From: Armigeres subalbatus
Lineage: Eukaryota > Arthropoda > Insecta > Diptera > Culicidae
Length of the DNA stretch: 64,000 nt
NCBI RefSeq assembly: GCF_024139115.2
Contig: NC_085140.1
Location: 14,763,085-14,827,084 of the forward strand
Direction of reading: 5' to 3'
Numbering within the stretch: position 1 is the stretch's first letter; each line of letters begins with the position of its first letter. Below are positions 1 through 9,575 of this stretch, in pieces. Under the pieces are notes generated by a model. It was not told the DNA's origin, made no database searches, and saw nothing but the letters and a program-made list of their open reading frames with translations. The position numbers were made by a program, and so were the translations under genes.

Positions 1-1200
1 TGAGCAAACGTCAAACTCGAGCAAATCCGATGCGCGCGCCACTAGTGATCGATTGGCCAACTAATGAATATTTGAATTGACCAGTAAATCAGTGAACGAT
101 GGAAATTTGACGAGTGTTATGTCTGTTTGTCTGTGATATTATCTTGAATATTATTTTGGAATCTACTGACTTAGTAGTCGTAGCGGAATTACCCGTTGGA
201 TGAGATATGTAACATTCACGAAGCTCAAAAACGTTTCCAGCATTCACAAATTGATTGTTCTCCATTCACTACATAGATCCAAATCTAATGGCTGTGATAG
301 ATTTGTGGGACAAAAGTATGGATCAAAGTTTCGTCTTTTGCAACCCATCATTGATCAGCCCACAACCTCCCTGGGAGTCGCGGCCCACAGTTTGGAAAAA
401 CATGTTCTAAGCGGTTGTTGCAAGTTCAACATCGATATGTTGAATGAAGGTCAGCTTTCTGGTGTCGATATGAAGGTCATCTTTCTGGTATTACTATTTA
501 TGAAGCTGATAGTAGGATTTAATGGACGGTATGAGATATTTAGATTATAGCTACAATATAAAATGTTTCTTGTGAGATCAATACCATAACACTAGATACC
601 AATTTAGTTTAATATTTAAAAGATACAACCTATTGACTAGCATTTCGTTGTTCTGCGATTGAAAACCACGATGATCAGACAGGTTTATTTTGGAGTTTAG
701 TTTTCGAAGGAAATTATCGGTTTCTTAAAAACAATATGTTCATCTTCGTCTCGCGTAAATAACTTTTAAAAAAATCATTGCGTTCTATGCTAGAGAATTT
801 TTTTTCGCCTTTTTTAATGAGAGAAGAAGGGAAATGCGGGGTTATTCAAAAGATTTTTAAAACCTGTAGACACGAAGAAAAAATTGAAAAAATGTCCATA
901 TAATCGAGGTAAAAAGTCCAAAAATCGAAGTCCTTATAATCGAGGGTCCATATAATCGAGGTATACCTGTAGTTTCTGTACCGCTCCAACCGACCCCGCT
1001 GCAACTGTAGGATGTACTCCGGAACTCTCTTGTTCCAGGCTTTATAGAGGAACAGCACATCCGCATGTCGGTGGTTATCCGGTAGATCCGTCTGTCTGTG
1101 GGCAGATGATCTCCAAGGATCGCGTTCCGGACCTGCGCCGGGCCTGTCAGAATATTATCTTGTGTCTTTTTTGGGATTGGATGCAGTTAATTTTCCTTCA
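1..1200. other. unassigned AT-rich sequence
   Basis: I recognise no gene or known mobile element in this stretch. A 116-codon frame on the plus strand (200-550) has no motif I can name and no sign of selection that I can judge by eye, so I do not call it. Around 894-961 there are three copies of a short ATAATCGAGG motif, listed separately. Confidence 0.5.
894..961. repeat. three copies of an ATAATCGAGG motif
   Basis: The block TCCATATAATCGAGG occurs at about 894-909 and 947-961, with a variant TCCTTATAATCGAGG at about 930-945. The clustering looks like the end of a repetitive element, but I found no partner end, so the element is not delimited. Confidence 0.4.
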
Positions 1201-1201
1201 C

Positions 1202-1537
1202 CTAGTTGGAAATTGATGTTGGAATCTCATTGATAGCATGTACTAATCTATCCACAATATTAATAGGACCACATTTATAGATCTGCAGATGATCAGCGGA
1301 CATGTGGTACTCGCTTTTATGCATTGCTACAAGATTATCAATATAAAAGCTGAAAAACAGCGCACTAAGACATGACCCCTGTGGAGTACCATCATAGAGT
1401 CTCCTTTCAGATGACAATTCGTTCTCGACCTCAAACGCCCGACTTCTGTTCTTGAGGAAGGATGCAATAAGATGAACTGCCATGTCATCAAAATAAACTT
1501 CGCTCCGAAGCTTTTGTAGTAGCTTGGCATGTTTCAC
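1202..1537 (-). pseudogene. non-LTR reverse transcriptase fragment
   Basis: The minus-strand translation carries two adjacent RT signatures: GTPQGSCLSALFFSFYIDNL, which matches the [GT]PQGS..S..LF..YI block, then HMSADHLQIY, which corresponds to the catalytic YADD.QIY box. The box reads SADH, so the second catalytic aspartate is replaced by histidine and the fragment cannot be active. Only about 110 codons of a domain normally several hundred residues long remain. It lies directly downstream, on the same strand, of a gag-like zinc-knuckle fragment (1581-1976), so the two are probably one LINE with a large internal deletion. Such RTs synthesise cDNA at a nicked target. The family assignment is firm; the clade (Jockey, LOA or R1 group) is not. 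Confidence 0.75.
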
Positions 1538-1580
1538 ACAATTGTAGGCTAAAGAGATCCAAGATCCAAGTGGTTGTACA

Positions 1581-1976
1581 TCAGATCATGATTCCTTTCT
1601 TCACAAACCAGATCCGATCTGTTTTGTTTTTGAACACCATTGTATCCGCCAGCTTCTCACGTTCTACCATAGAATCGGGTATTTCGAATGTTTCCTTTCG
1701 TTCCGTTGGGCCAGTGTCCAATTCAACTACATCTTCCTCTGGCACTTCGATGACATTCGTCGTTCCTTCCATTGATGTTTGCCCGGATGCTGCTTCGAAG
1801 TCGATAACAACCCCGGAGTATGATTTCCGCAGTCTCTCTTGAGTATTAATTCCAGATGAATGTTCCTTCCGCTGGTTTCCTTTTTTCTTTTTTGGACACG
1901 CACCCTTACGATGACCTTCTGCTCGGCACACAAAGCATTTGTTTCTCAATTCCTGATAGAACGCGTTCCCTTCCAA
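1581..1976 (-). pseudogene. non-LTR ORF1 (gag-like) zinc-knuckle fragment
   Basis: About 25 residues in, the minus-strand frame contains CFVCRAEGHRKGAC, an exact CX2CX4HX4C zinc knuckle as found in gag-like ORF1 proteins of arthropod non-LTR retrotransposons, where it binds the element RNA. It is followed by a basic run (PKKKKGNQRK) and an acidic, low-complexity tail. Upstream on the same strand (2091-2378) is the matching N-terminal part, separated by a degenerate stretch with stop codons. The frame is broken on both sides, so this is a relic. Confidence 0.7.
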
Positions 1977-2090
1977 TTTGACACTTCCAGCTCTTTCTTA
2001 ACATCGATATAGACACCTCTCACTCCGGTGAACATATGGTCCAGACCAGAAGTTTGGCGAGATTTTTTCCCTGACCACGCGATCTACTTC

Positions 2091-2400
2091 TCAGTACTCC
2101 GCAAGACGCTGTTTTAGGTCGTTATCTGGTAGTTCTAGTAGTAAGTCGAATACACGGATGTAGTGTACGTTGCTACCAGCAACCATCATATTCACTTCCA
2201 CTGAAATCCCGCTAGAATAGTGGAATTTTCGCGGTTCCATATTCTTTCTTAATGACTCCTGCATTGCATCTAACGAAACGAATTTTACGAACAGCAAATG
2301 ATCTATCGCTGTTAATACCCTTTCCATGAGGGATACATCGGTATCCAGTTGTCGCACAAACTCGGCCATCTCCACCAATGATGGTCGGGGAGCGGTAGGT
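2091..2400 (-). pseudogene. non-LTR ORF1 N-terminal domain remnant
   Basis: The minus-strand frame reads MAEFVRQLDTDVSLMERVL, then an FVKF block, then HYIRVFDLLLELPDNDLKQR. An RVF(D/N)LP.EVP.. segment of this kind sits ahead of the zinc knuckles in gag-like ORF1 proteins of many mosquito LINEs. It stops at TAG just before the 1581-1976 frame, so the original protein is broken. The TA-flanked MITE at 2422-3326 has inserted immediately upstream of this coding segment, cutting it off from its start. I am confident that it is ORF1-like and unsure of the family name. Confidence 0.6.
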
Positions 2401-2421
2401 GGGAAGCGAATCTGAACAGTA

Positions 2422-3326
2422 GGGGAGACTGGGGAGACTTGATCCCCTTTTCTGATTTCCGATGTATCACAGCCAAAAATAAATAAACATACGCGATTCC
2501 CACACAGACTGTCTAAGAAATATAGGATTTAACTTTACTGATGTATGACAGTCTTTAAATTATTGTTGTTATTGATACACAATCGATTTTTTGGAGTGCT
2601 GTTAAAAATCGACTTTTAAAATATTCGGGGGAAATAGATCCCTCTCCAAGAACTTGCTTTGATAAAATTAGAAAGGTGCCCTCAGATTTTTTAAATATTT
2701 TTCCTTCAAATACGCGGAATTTTCGAATTGCTGTGCGTATACATAAACGAATTTTGTTTTTGAATTCGACAAGACATGCAGTTTTAAAATTTGGGGAGAC
2801 TTGATCCCCTTTCCATTATATCTACGCAATAAATATTTTTTCCTGCCAACCCTTCATCAAATATGTCAATTCCACAAAAAATTAGAAACCTGGGAACAGA
2901 TTTATATTTTTTTTGCCAAATTGTTGTATGGGTGACTAATGGGGGATCAAATGTCCCCATATTGAGGCAATAAATTCAAATCCAGATATCCTAAAACTTT
3001 GATGGAAAGTTGACATTTTCATCAGTACAGATCATCAAGCATATTTATGGCTTGGTACTGTGAAAAAAAAGAAAGCATTTGGTCAATGTTATGAAAAGTT
3101 AGTCCAATTTTGCGTGGCCAATAAAAAAAAATCTTTAGGAAGGTCAAAACATACAACCCGCCCTGCAGAATAAATAAGGTTGTCAATCCAAAAAATAACT
3201 CACCACATAAAGGTCATTTGTCTAGAGGATTTATACTAAAAATACGCTAGAACTAAACTATTTTAGTTCTCGATAAAACAGGGGTTCATCAAGTCTCCCC
3301 GGGGATCAAGTCTCCCCACCTTCCCC
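2422..3326 (-). mobile_element. MITE, about 905 bp, copy 1 of 2
   Basis: This block begins GGGGAGACTGGGGAGACTTG and ends in a run reading AAGTCTCCCCACCTTCCCC, giving terminal inverted repeats built on GGGGAGACTTGATCCCC. A second copy lies at 15399-16310 in the opposite orientation and matches over essentially the full length. The left flank is TA; the right flank is TT, probably a mutated duplicate of TA. There is no coding capacity, so it is non-autonomous. TA duplications fit the Tc1/mariner group, but I cannot name the family. Confidence 0.8.
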
Positions 3327-3598
3327 TTCCCTTGTACCCTATCAGTAAGAAGTGCGGCTATATGCTGAGGGTGGCTGGATTCGATTCCTGGTGCCGGTCT
3401 AGACAATTTTCGGCTTGGAAATTGTCTCGACTTCCCTGGGCATAAAAGTATCATCGTGTTAGCCACGAATGCAAAAATGGTAACTTGGCTTAGAAACCTC
3501 GCGGCTAATAACTGTGGTAGTGCTTGAGGAGCACTAAGTAGCGAGGCGGCAATGTCCCAGTGGGGGATGTAATGCCAATAAGAAGGAGAAGAATCTTT
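3327..3598 (+). mobile_element. Feilai-like tRNA-derived SINE
   Basis: The copy holds a B-box-like GGATTCGATTCC near 3375, then the body seen in other copies here (GGTCTAGACA, a GGAAATTGTC block, CCCTGGGCATA, TAATAACTGTG) and an imperfect AAGAAGGAGAAG tail. Feilai is a described tRNA-related SINE family of Aedes with a triplet-rich 3' end, and the match in structure is good. Two other partial copies are at 33365-33577 (plus) and 59975-60480 (minus). The A-box region is diverged, so it is probably not transcribed. It inserted at one edge of the endonuclease relic at 3599-3826. Confidence 0.7.
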
Positions 3599-3826
3599 TG
3601 AGAGGCGTAAGCTATCTTCTCCCAGCCGAAACTATGCGTTGTCACCTTGAACCGGAACATAACAATACCTGTCCCAACTGTAGTTTGTGTTCGCCAAAGT
3701 TTGACCAACGGACTTCACTCTGTCTCAGGATTTCGAGCTTCATGTACCTCGTCGTACTGGTGGCTTGTTCCAGCTTATCTTACAGAGTCAACGTTGAAAC
3801 ATTGTATGTCCCAATTCTAGTCTTTT
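3599..3826 (-). pseudogene. non-LTR endonuclease N-terminal fragment
   Basis: Read on the minus strand from about 3820, the frame gives TRIGTYNVSTLTL, a stop, then LEILRQSEVRWSNFGEHK and LGQVLLCSGS before another stop. This matches the start of APE-type retrotransposon endonucleases, where the WNV.TL block and the E of the SEVRW block are catalytic. In-frame stops show that it is dead. The same LINE family may be represented by the minus-strand RT fragment at 50723-52385, but the two do not overlap, so this is a guess. Confidence 0.65.
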
Positions 3827-4387
3827 AATTCATACTAGGTACACGATCTTTTTCTGCTGGTTTATCAAGCGGTTTGCTAGGTTTTTGGGAGCAGTAGATT
3901 GTTGATGTGACGGGGCTACCATCTTTCTTATAGCTTCTCGGGAAGAGAATTTCGCATTCAGCCGCTTAATCCCAGTTAACACGCTGTTTAAGTCGCACTT
4001 TAGTAAACAGACGATCCGAAACCTCCTTTCTCGTCGGCATCGTGTCAGTTCTGCTTAGAGTTCCACCCCTTTGCGGTACTCGTCAGATGCTTGAGGATCA
4101 GGGAATCAGGTGCGAAACAAGCGACAAAAGCGAACCAACGACAAAGCTTTGTTTTTGTCGGAGAATGACAAAGATCCGAAAAATTTTGTCAGCAACAAAA
4201 AAGAAGCCAATCTTGTTGCTAACTTTTCAACTTTTAACTTTTTGCATTATTTCAAGAACAAATTTCGGTTTTATGCTATCATAGTTTCTGCTTTTATGGA
4301 AATATTCGGAATCGAATTTCTCGGAATCTCCATGTTAGGGGCGGCTGATCATCGTCCGAGTGCCAGCGAGGGACTCTAAGTGAAACT
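3827..4387. other. unassigned sequence before the RTE element
   Basis: I see no coding signature here. Around 4105-4225 the motifs GCGACAAAAGCG, TTTGTCAGCAACAAA and TTGTTGCTAAC recur; related words (TTTGTCGCTAG, TTTGTCAGTAACAAA) occur beyond the RTE 3' end at about 8026-8070. The RTE may therefore sit inside an older repeat, but the match is too weak to call. Confidence 0.4.
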
Positions 4388-5608
4388 GTGCATCATGGTC
4401 ATGGAAATAAGGAGGAATGGTCCTCCGGAAATTTATTGGGTTTGGTGTCAGGCCCTGCAAGCCAGCAAAAAAAAACCTACGCAACGAATAACCACCAAGA
4501 GAGTACGAGCCGGAACCATCGGCGAAGACAACTGCGACGAAAAAGGACTAGCGATTGGAAACTCGGTTCGTGGAACTGCAAATCTGTCAACTTCATCGGG
4601 AGCACACGCATACTCGCCGATGTGCTCAAGGACCGTGGATTCGGCATCGTAGCGCTGCAGGAGGTTTGTTGGAAGGGATCAATGGTGCGAACGTTTAGAG
4701 GTAATCATACCATCTACCAGAGCTGCGGCAACACACACGAGCTGGGAACAGCTTTCATAGTGATGGGCGATATGCAAAGGCGCGTGATCGGGTGGTGGCC
4801 GATCAATGAAAGAATGTGCAGGTTGAGGATCGAAGGCCGGTTCTTCAACTTCAGCATAATCAACGTCCATAGCCCACACTCCGGAAGCACTGATGCATTC
4901 TACGCGCAGCTGGAACGTGAGTACGACAGCTGCCCAAGCCACGACGTCAAAATCATCATAGGAGATTTGAACGCTCAGGTTGGCCAAGAGGAGGAGCTTA
5001 GACCGACTATTGGAAAGTTCAGCGCTCACCGGCTGACGAACGAAAACGGCCTACGACTAATTGATTTCGCCGCCTCCAAGAATATGGCCATTCGCAGCAC
5101 CTACTTCCAACACAGCCTCCCGTATCGGTACACCTGAAGATCACCACTGCAGACAGAATCACAAATCGACCACGTTCTGATTGATGGACGGCACTTCTCC
5201 GACATTATCGACGTCAGGACATATCGTGGCGCTAACATCGACTCTGACCACTATCTGGTGATGGTTAAACTGCGCCCAAAACTATCCGTCATCAACAATG
5301 TTCGGTACCGACGACCGCCGCGGTACGACCTAGAGCGACTGAAGCAACCTGATGTCGCCACTACATACGCGCAGCATCTTGAGGCAGCGTTGCCGGAAGA
5401 GGGTGAGCTCGATTGGGCCCCTCTTGAGGACTGCTGGAATACAGTCAAAGCAGCCATTAACGACGCAGCGGAGAACAACGTCGGGTATATGGGTCGAGGT
5501 CGACGGAACGATTGGTTCGACGAAGAGTGCAGACAGATTCTGGAGGAGAAGGACGCAGCGCGGGCGGTCGCGCTGCAGCAAGGTACCCGGCAGAACGTGG
5601 AACGTTAA
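4388..5608 (+). pseudogene. RTE endonuclease and linker region, one in-frame stop
   Basis: The frame from 4388 has a basic leader, then the endonuclease blocks LGSWNCKS, VALQEVCW, IIGDLNAQVG, QIDHVLIDGR and DSDHYLV. These contain the N, E, D/N and D-H catalytic residues of the apurinic-endonuclease fold that nicks the target. One TGA at 5135-5137 interrupts it between RYT and RSPLQ, and the frame resumes without a shift. Related proteins usually have tryptophan here, so TGG to TGA is the simplest explanation. The frame then runs through the linker (WNTVKAAINDAAE, GYMGRGRRNDWFDEECR) and stops at 5606-5608 after NVER, where a small lesion changes frame. The methionine at 4388 is the first in frame, but the true start is uncertain. 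Confidence 0.85.
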
Positions 5609-6425
5609 AGACGGAAGCGGAGACAGCAGACCCGCCTTGTTCAGGAGAAGAAACGCCGCCTGGAAGAAGCGGAGTGCGAGGAGATGGAACAGCTGTGCCG
5701 TTCTCAAGATACACGCAAATTCTATCAGAAGCTCAACGCATCCCGCAAAGGCTTCGTGCCGCGAGCCGAAATGTGCCGGGATAAGGATGGGAGCCATCTT
5801 GACGGACGAACGTGTGGTGATCGAAAAGTGGAAGCAGCACTACGAGGAACATCTGAATGGCGCTGAGAGTACAGGCAGTGAAAGTCAAGGTCGCCACTAC
5901 ATACGCGCAGCATCTCGAGGCAGCGTTGCCGGAAGAGGGTGAGCTCGATGGGGCCCCTCTTGAGGACTGCTGGAATACAGTCAAAGCAGCCATTAACGAC
6001 GCAGCGGAGAACAACGTCGGGTATATGGGTCGAGGTCGACGGAACGATTGGTTCGACGAAGAGTGCAGACAGATTCTGGAGGAGAAGGACGCAGCGCGGG
6101 CGGTCGCGCTGCAGCAAGGTACCCGGCAGAACGTGGAACGTTAAAGACGGAAGCGGAGACAGCAGACCCGCCTTTTTCAGGAGAAGAAACGACGCCTGGA
6201 AGAAGCGGAGGTGCGAGGAGATGGAACAGCTGTGCCGTTCTCAAAATATACGCAAATTCTATCAGAAGCTCAACGCATCCCGCAAAGGCTTCGTGCCGCG
6301 AGCCGAAATGTGCCGGGATAAGGATGGGAGCATCTTGACGGACGAACGTGTGGTGATCGAAAGGTGGAAGCAGCACTACGAGGAACATCTGAATGGCGTT
6401 GAGAGTACAGGCAGTGAAAGTCAAG
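5354..6425 (+). repeat. 536-bp direct tandem duplication inside the RTE
   Basis: Positions 5354-5889 and 5890-6425 are direct copies starting GTCGCCACTACATACG and ending GTGAAAGTCAAG. They differ by a few substitutions and two compensating single-base indels: an extra C near 5793 in the first copy and an extra G near 6210 in the second. Both copies carry the same frameshift and stop after NVER (5606-5608 and 6142-6144). That lesion therefore predates the duplication. Confidence 0.93.
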
Positions 6426-6778
6426 GCAGCGGAGGAGATGACTACGTCAGTTCAGCGGACGATGGAAGCCAACCAGCCCCCACCTTGAGGGAAGTTAAGG
6501 ATGCCATTCAACAGCTAAAGACCAACAAAGCCGCTGGTAAGGATGGTATCGGAGCTGAGCTCATCAAGATGGGCCCGGAAAAGCTGGCCACTTGCCTGCA
6601 CAAACTGATAGTCAGAATCTGGGAAACCGAACAGCTACCGGAGGAGTGGAAGGAAGGGGTTATATGCCCCATCTACAAGAAAGGCGACAAACTGGAGTGT
6701 GAGAACTTTCGAGCGATCACCATCCTTAATGCCGCCTACAAAGTGATATCCCAGATCATCTTCCGGCGGCGTCGTTGA
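5939..6778 (+). pseudogene. RTE reverse transcriptase, N-terminal part
   Basis: The useful part begins after the second duplicated segment. It reads the linker in frame (MEQLCRSQNIRKFYQKLNAS, then LTDERVVIERWKQHYEEHLN). The first RT motifs follow: NKAAGKDGIGAELIK, LPEEWKEGVICPIYKKGDK and ECENFRAITILNAAYKV. These are RT motifs 0 to 2. The frame then runs into RRRR and a stop at 6776-6778. About 15 codons that join this block to motif 3 in related elements are missing at this point, so the break looks like a small deletion with frameshift. The first 60 codons of this frame are an out-of-frame reading of the duplicated segment and are not real protein. Confidence 0.85.
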
Positions 6779-7955
6779 CGGCCGCTCGACAACGGACCAG
6801 ATCTTTACTGTACGGCAAATCCTTCAAAAATGCCGTGAATACCAGGTCCCAACGCACCATCTGTTCGTTGATTTCAAGGCGGCATACGACAGTATAGACC
6901 GCGTAGAGCTATGGAAAATTATGGACGAGAACAGCTTACCTGGGAAGCTTACCAGACTGATCAAAGCAACGGTGGATGGTGTGCAAAACTGTGTGAATAT
7001 TTCGGGCGAACACTCCAGTTCGTTCGAATCGCGCCGGGGACTAAGACAAGGTGATGGACTTTCGTGCCTGTTGTTCAACATTGCGCTAGAAGGTGTCATG
7101 CGGAGAGCCGGGTGTAACAGCCGGGGTACGATTTTCAACAGATCCAGTCAATTTATTTGCTTCGCGGATGACATGGACATTGTCGGCCGAACATTTGCAA
7201 AGGTGGCAGAACTGTACACCCGCCTGAAACGTGAAGCAACAAAAGTTGGACTGGTGGTGAATGCGTCAAAGACAAAGTACATGCTTGTGGGCGGAACCGA
7301 GCGCGACAGGGCCCGCCTGGGAAGCAGTGTTACGATAGGCGGGGATACCTTCGATGTGGTCGAGGAATTCGTCTACCTCGGATCCTTGCTAACGGCTGAC
7401 AACAACGTTAGTCGTGAAATACGAAGGCGCATCATCTGTGGAAGTCGGGCCTACTACGGGCTCCAGAAGAAACTGCGGTCGAAAATGATTCGCCACCGCA
7501 CCAAATGTGTCATGTACAAGACGTTAATAAGACCGGTTGTCCTCTACGGACATGAAACATGGACAATGCTCGAGGAGGACTTGCAAGCACTCGGAGTATT
7601 CGAGAGACGGGTGCTTAGGACCATCTTTGGCGGTGTGCAAGAAGACGGTGTGTGGCGGCGAAGAATGAACCATGAGCTCGCCCAACTCTACGGCGAACCC
7701 AGTATCCAGAAGGTAGCTAAAGCCGGAAGGGTACGATGGGCAGGGCATGTTGCAAGAATGCCGGACAGCAACCCTGCAAAGATGGTGTTCGCTTCCGATC
7801 CGGCAGGTACGAGACAGCGTGGAGCGCAGCGAGCGAGATGGGCAGACCAGGTGCAGAACGACTTGGCGAGCGTGGGGCGTATCCGAGGATGGAGAGATGC
7901 GGCCTCGAACCGTGCATTGTGGCGTCAAATTGTTGATTCAGTGTTATCTGTTTAG
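6771..7955 (+). pseudogene. RTE reverse transcriptase, palm to C-terminus
   Basis: This frame is open from about 6771; the first methionine is at 6921, after motif 3. It reads GRSTTDQIF, then HLFVDFKAAYDSIDR (catalytic D), GLRQGDGLSCLLFNIALE, FICFADDMDIVG (catalytic FADD) and LVVNASKTKYMLVGG. The thumb and C-terminal blocks EFVYLGSLLT, VLYGHETWTM, GHVARMPDSNPAK and RARWADQV follow. Motifs and length match the C-terminal two thirds of an RTE ORF2. The catalytic residues are intact, so this part would be active if it were joined to a good N-terminus. The stop at 7953-7955 is followed by the AT-rich tail. Confidence 0.9.
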
Positions 7956-7980
7956 ATGTTAACTAAATAAATGAATGAAG

Positions 7981-8285
7981 AGCATGCAAGGCAAATGATT
8001 CTTGTCATATTGTGTTCGGATAAAGGTTTGTCGCTAGATGCGTTTGTCAGTAACAAACTCTGTTGATGACAAAGAGTATATTGTTAGGCGTTGCCCGAAT
8101 ATTGATTCCCTGTTGAGGATGCATTTTATAGAAATTTAACTGAACTCAAACCTCGCCACATCCCCTAAGCATCATGAAAGCATGTGATTGGATCTTGCAA
8201 AGACCAAAGCTATGTTAGATGGGCTGCTTAAATGTCAACTCATCATTTCATGAATCCTTTGGTACTAAACCTAGTTTTTATTTAT
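7981..8285. other. flank of the RTE element, unassigned
   Basis: I see no gene. Short words shared with 4105-4225 (TTTGTC, AACAAA, TTGTTAG) suggest the other half of an older repeat split by the RTE. Confidence 0.3.
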
Positions 8286-8288
8286 CGG

Positions 8289-9575
8289 AGGTGGGAGTAA
8301 AATGGACAGGAGCCCCGATTGAGCTAAATCGTTACAAATTTGGCACTCTATCACGTGAATCTTATTGCTTCTTTCAAATTATGAGTGCAACATGTTTTAC
8401 TACATTCAAATAATGAAAACTATTTTGTATATAAATAATTTAATGTAAACTATGGCTGAAATGCCATGGTGATGTAATTTTTGATGTGCAGTATTTGAGC
8501 TTTTAAAACAGAAAACTGTGAAACTAATCGAGGATCTCAAACTTAGTCTATTCAAAGATTGTGTACGGGTTGAATTGATAATTTATCTCAAAATTCGATT
8601 TTTTGAGATTTTTTTAAGAAATCGGACCATGGTGGGGTAAAACGGACACGTTCTGGTGTGGGTAATATGGACCATATGAAGTACATACATTTTTTCACCG
8701 AAATTTTATTATGGAAAATTTGTATCACAAAGAAACAGACGCCTCACTCAACACATGTCCCATCGTTCACCTTTTAAACGGTTGATTTAATTTTTTGTAG
8801 ATGGTTAATCAGCCATCGATGGCGCTTGCATCGATTTTGCTTGCGGTAGACGTTTGCGCACCACCGCCATCTGCTTGTTGCTGTGGTTGCTGTGTGGCCA
8901 CACACAGTGATTTTAGCATTGGGCGACGCTGCCGTAATCTGGAAAAGTGACGTAACAGCCATTTTACAACATGCATGTTTTCCATTTTTCTGTTAAAGAG
9001 CTCGTTGAGTACTCGTTAACACCATATTTTTGGAAAATGGCGTATACGTCACTTTTTCAGATTACGGCATGACGTCTGTTTCTCTGTGTTTGTAGGAGGT
9101 ACTTTAACACCGAGCATTCATTAAGAAATTCGAATTTCCGAGTTTTGATCAGACAAATGGCATTTTAAGTGATTTTTTTAAGTAACATGCTTTTTATAGT
9201 GCAATCATTGTAAGTTATCAATATATTAATTATTATCTATTTTTTTATTTCAAGAGGCACATTGTATAGATGCTTAGCCTATGCATACAATTCATCAACT
9301 TAATTCACTGTTTTAGGCTTAATTTCTTAACATGTCTGTTTTACCCACACACTATGTCCATTTCACATGCACACTTTTAAACCGAGATTTTTTACATCCT
9401 GATTTTCATTGTTTAAAAAAATCACAAAATCCTATTGTTTGCCACTAAATTGACTTCAAGCCATCGTAGTGCTTCTATTCAAGATTCACGTAAATGGCTT
9501 AGGTCCCCAATATTACAACGTTTCCTTTGCGAAAATGACGCAATTCCTTAGGGTGTCCATATTACCCCCAGCCCC
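8289..9575. mobile_element. non-autonomous TIR element with GGGTAAAATGGACA-type ends
   Basis: The left end reads GGTGGGAGTAAAATGGACAG. The right end, read on the other strand, gives GGGGGTAATATGGACACCC. Inner copies of the same motif lie at about 8634-8680 (GGGGTAAAACGGACA, GGGTAATATGGACC) and, inverted, at about 9334-9370. No protein motif is visible. The exact outer edges and any target duplication are unclear. Confidence 0.45.
8931..9068. repeat. inverted repeat nested in the TIR element
   Basis: GCCGTAATCTGGAAAAGTGA and the next four bases at 8931-8954 are matched on the opposite strand by 9045-9068 with one mismatch over 24 bases. Weaker pairing continues inward (GCCATTTT against AAAATGGC). 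The size and shape fit a small foldback MITE. Confidence 0.7.

Larger units (their letters stand above)
4388..7980 (+). mobile_element. RTE-clade non-LTR retrotransposon, broken but nearly full length
   Basis: In order along the plus strand there are an APE-type endonuclease (from about 4556), a linker region, a reverse transcriptase (6520-7300) and a C-terminal domain ending at 7955. The short 3' end reads ATAAATGAATGAAG. This layout, one fused EN-RT protein with a brief tail, is typical of RTE elements; JAM1 of Aedes aegypti is the named mosquito example, but I cannot say that this is the same family. Four lesions are visible: an in-frame TGA at 5135-5137, a frameshift and stop near 5606 (present twice), a 536-bp tandem duplication (5354-6425) and a deletion with frameshift near 6770. 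Confidence 0.85.

Noticed and set aside
200..550. 116-codon plus-strand frame near the left edge
   Set aside because: No motif and no supporting context. Frames of this length are expected by chance in 64 kb.
5330..6424. Several minus-strand frames opposite the RTE linker and RT
   Set aside because: They are antisense shadows of the RTE coding frames, and they are repeated because of the 536-bp duplication.
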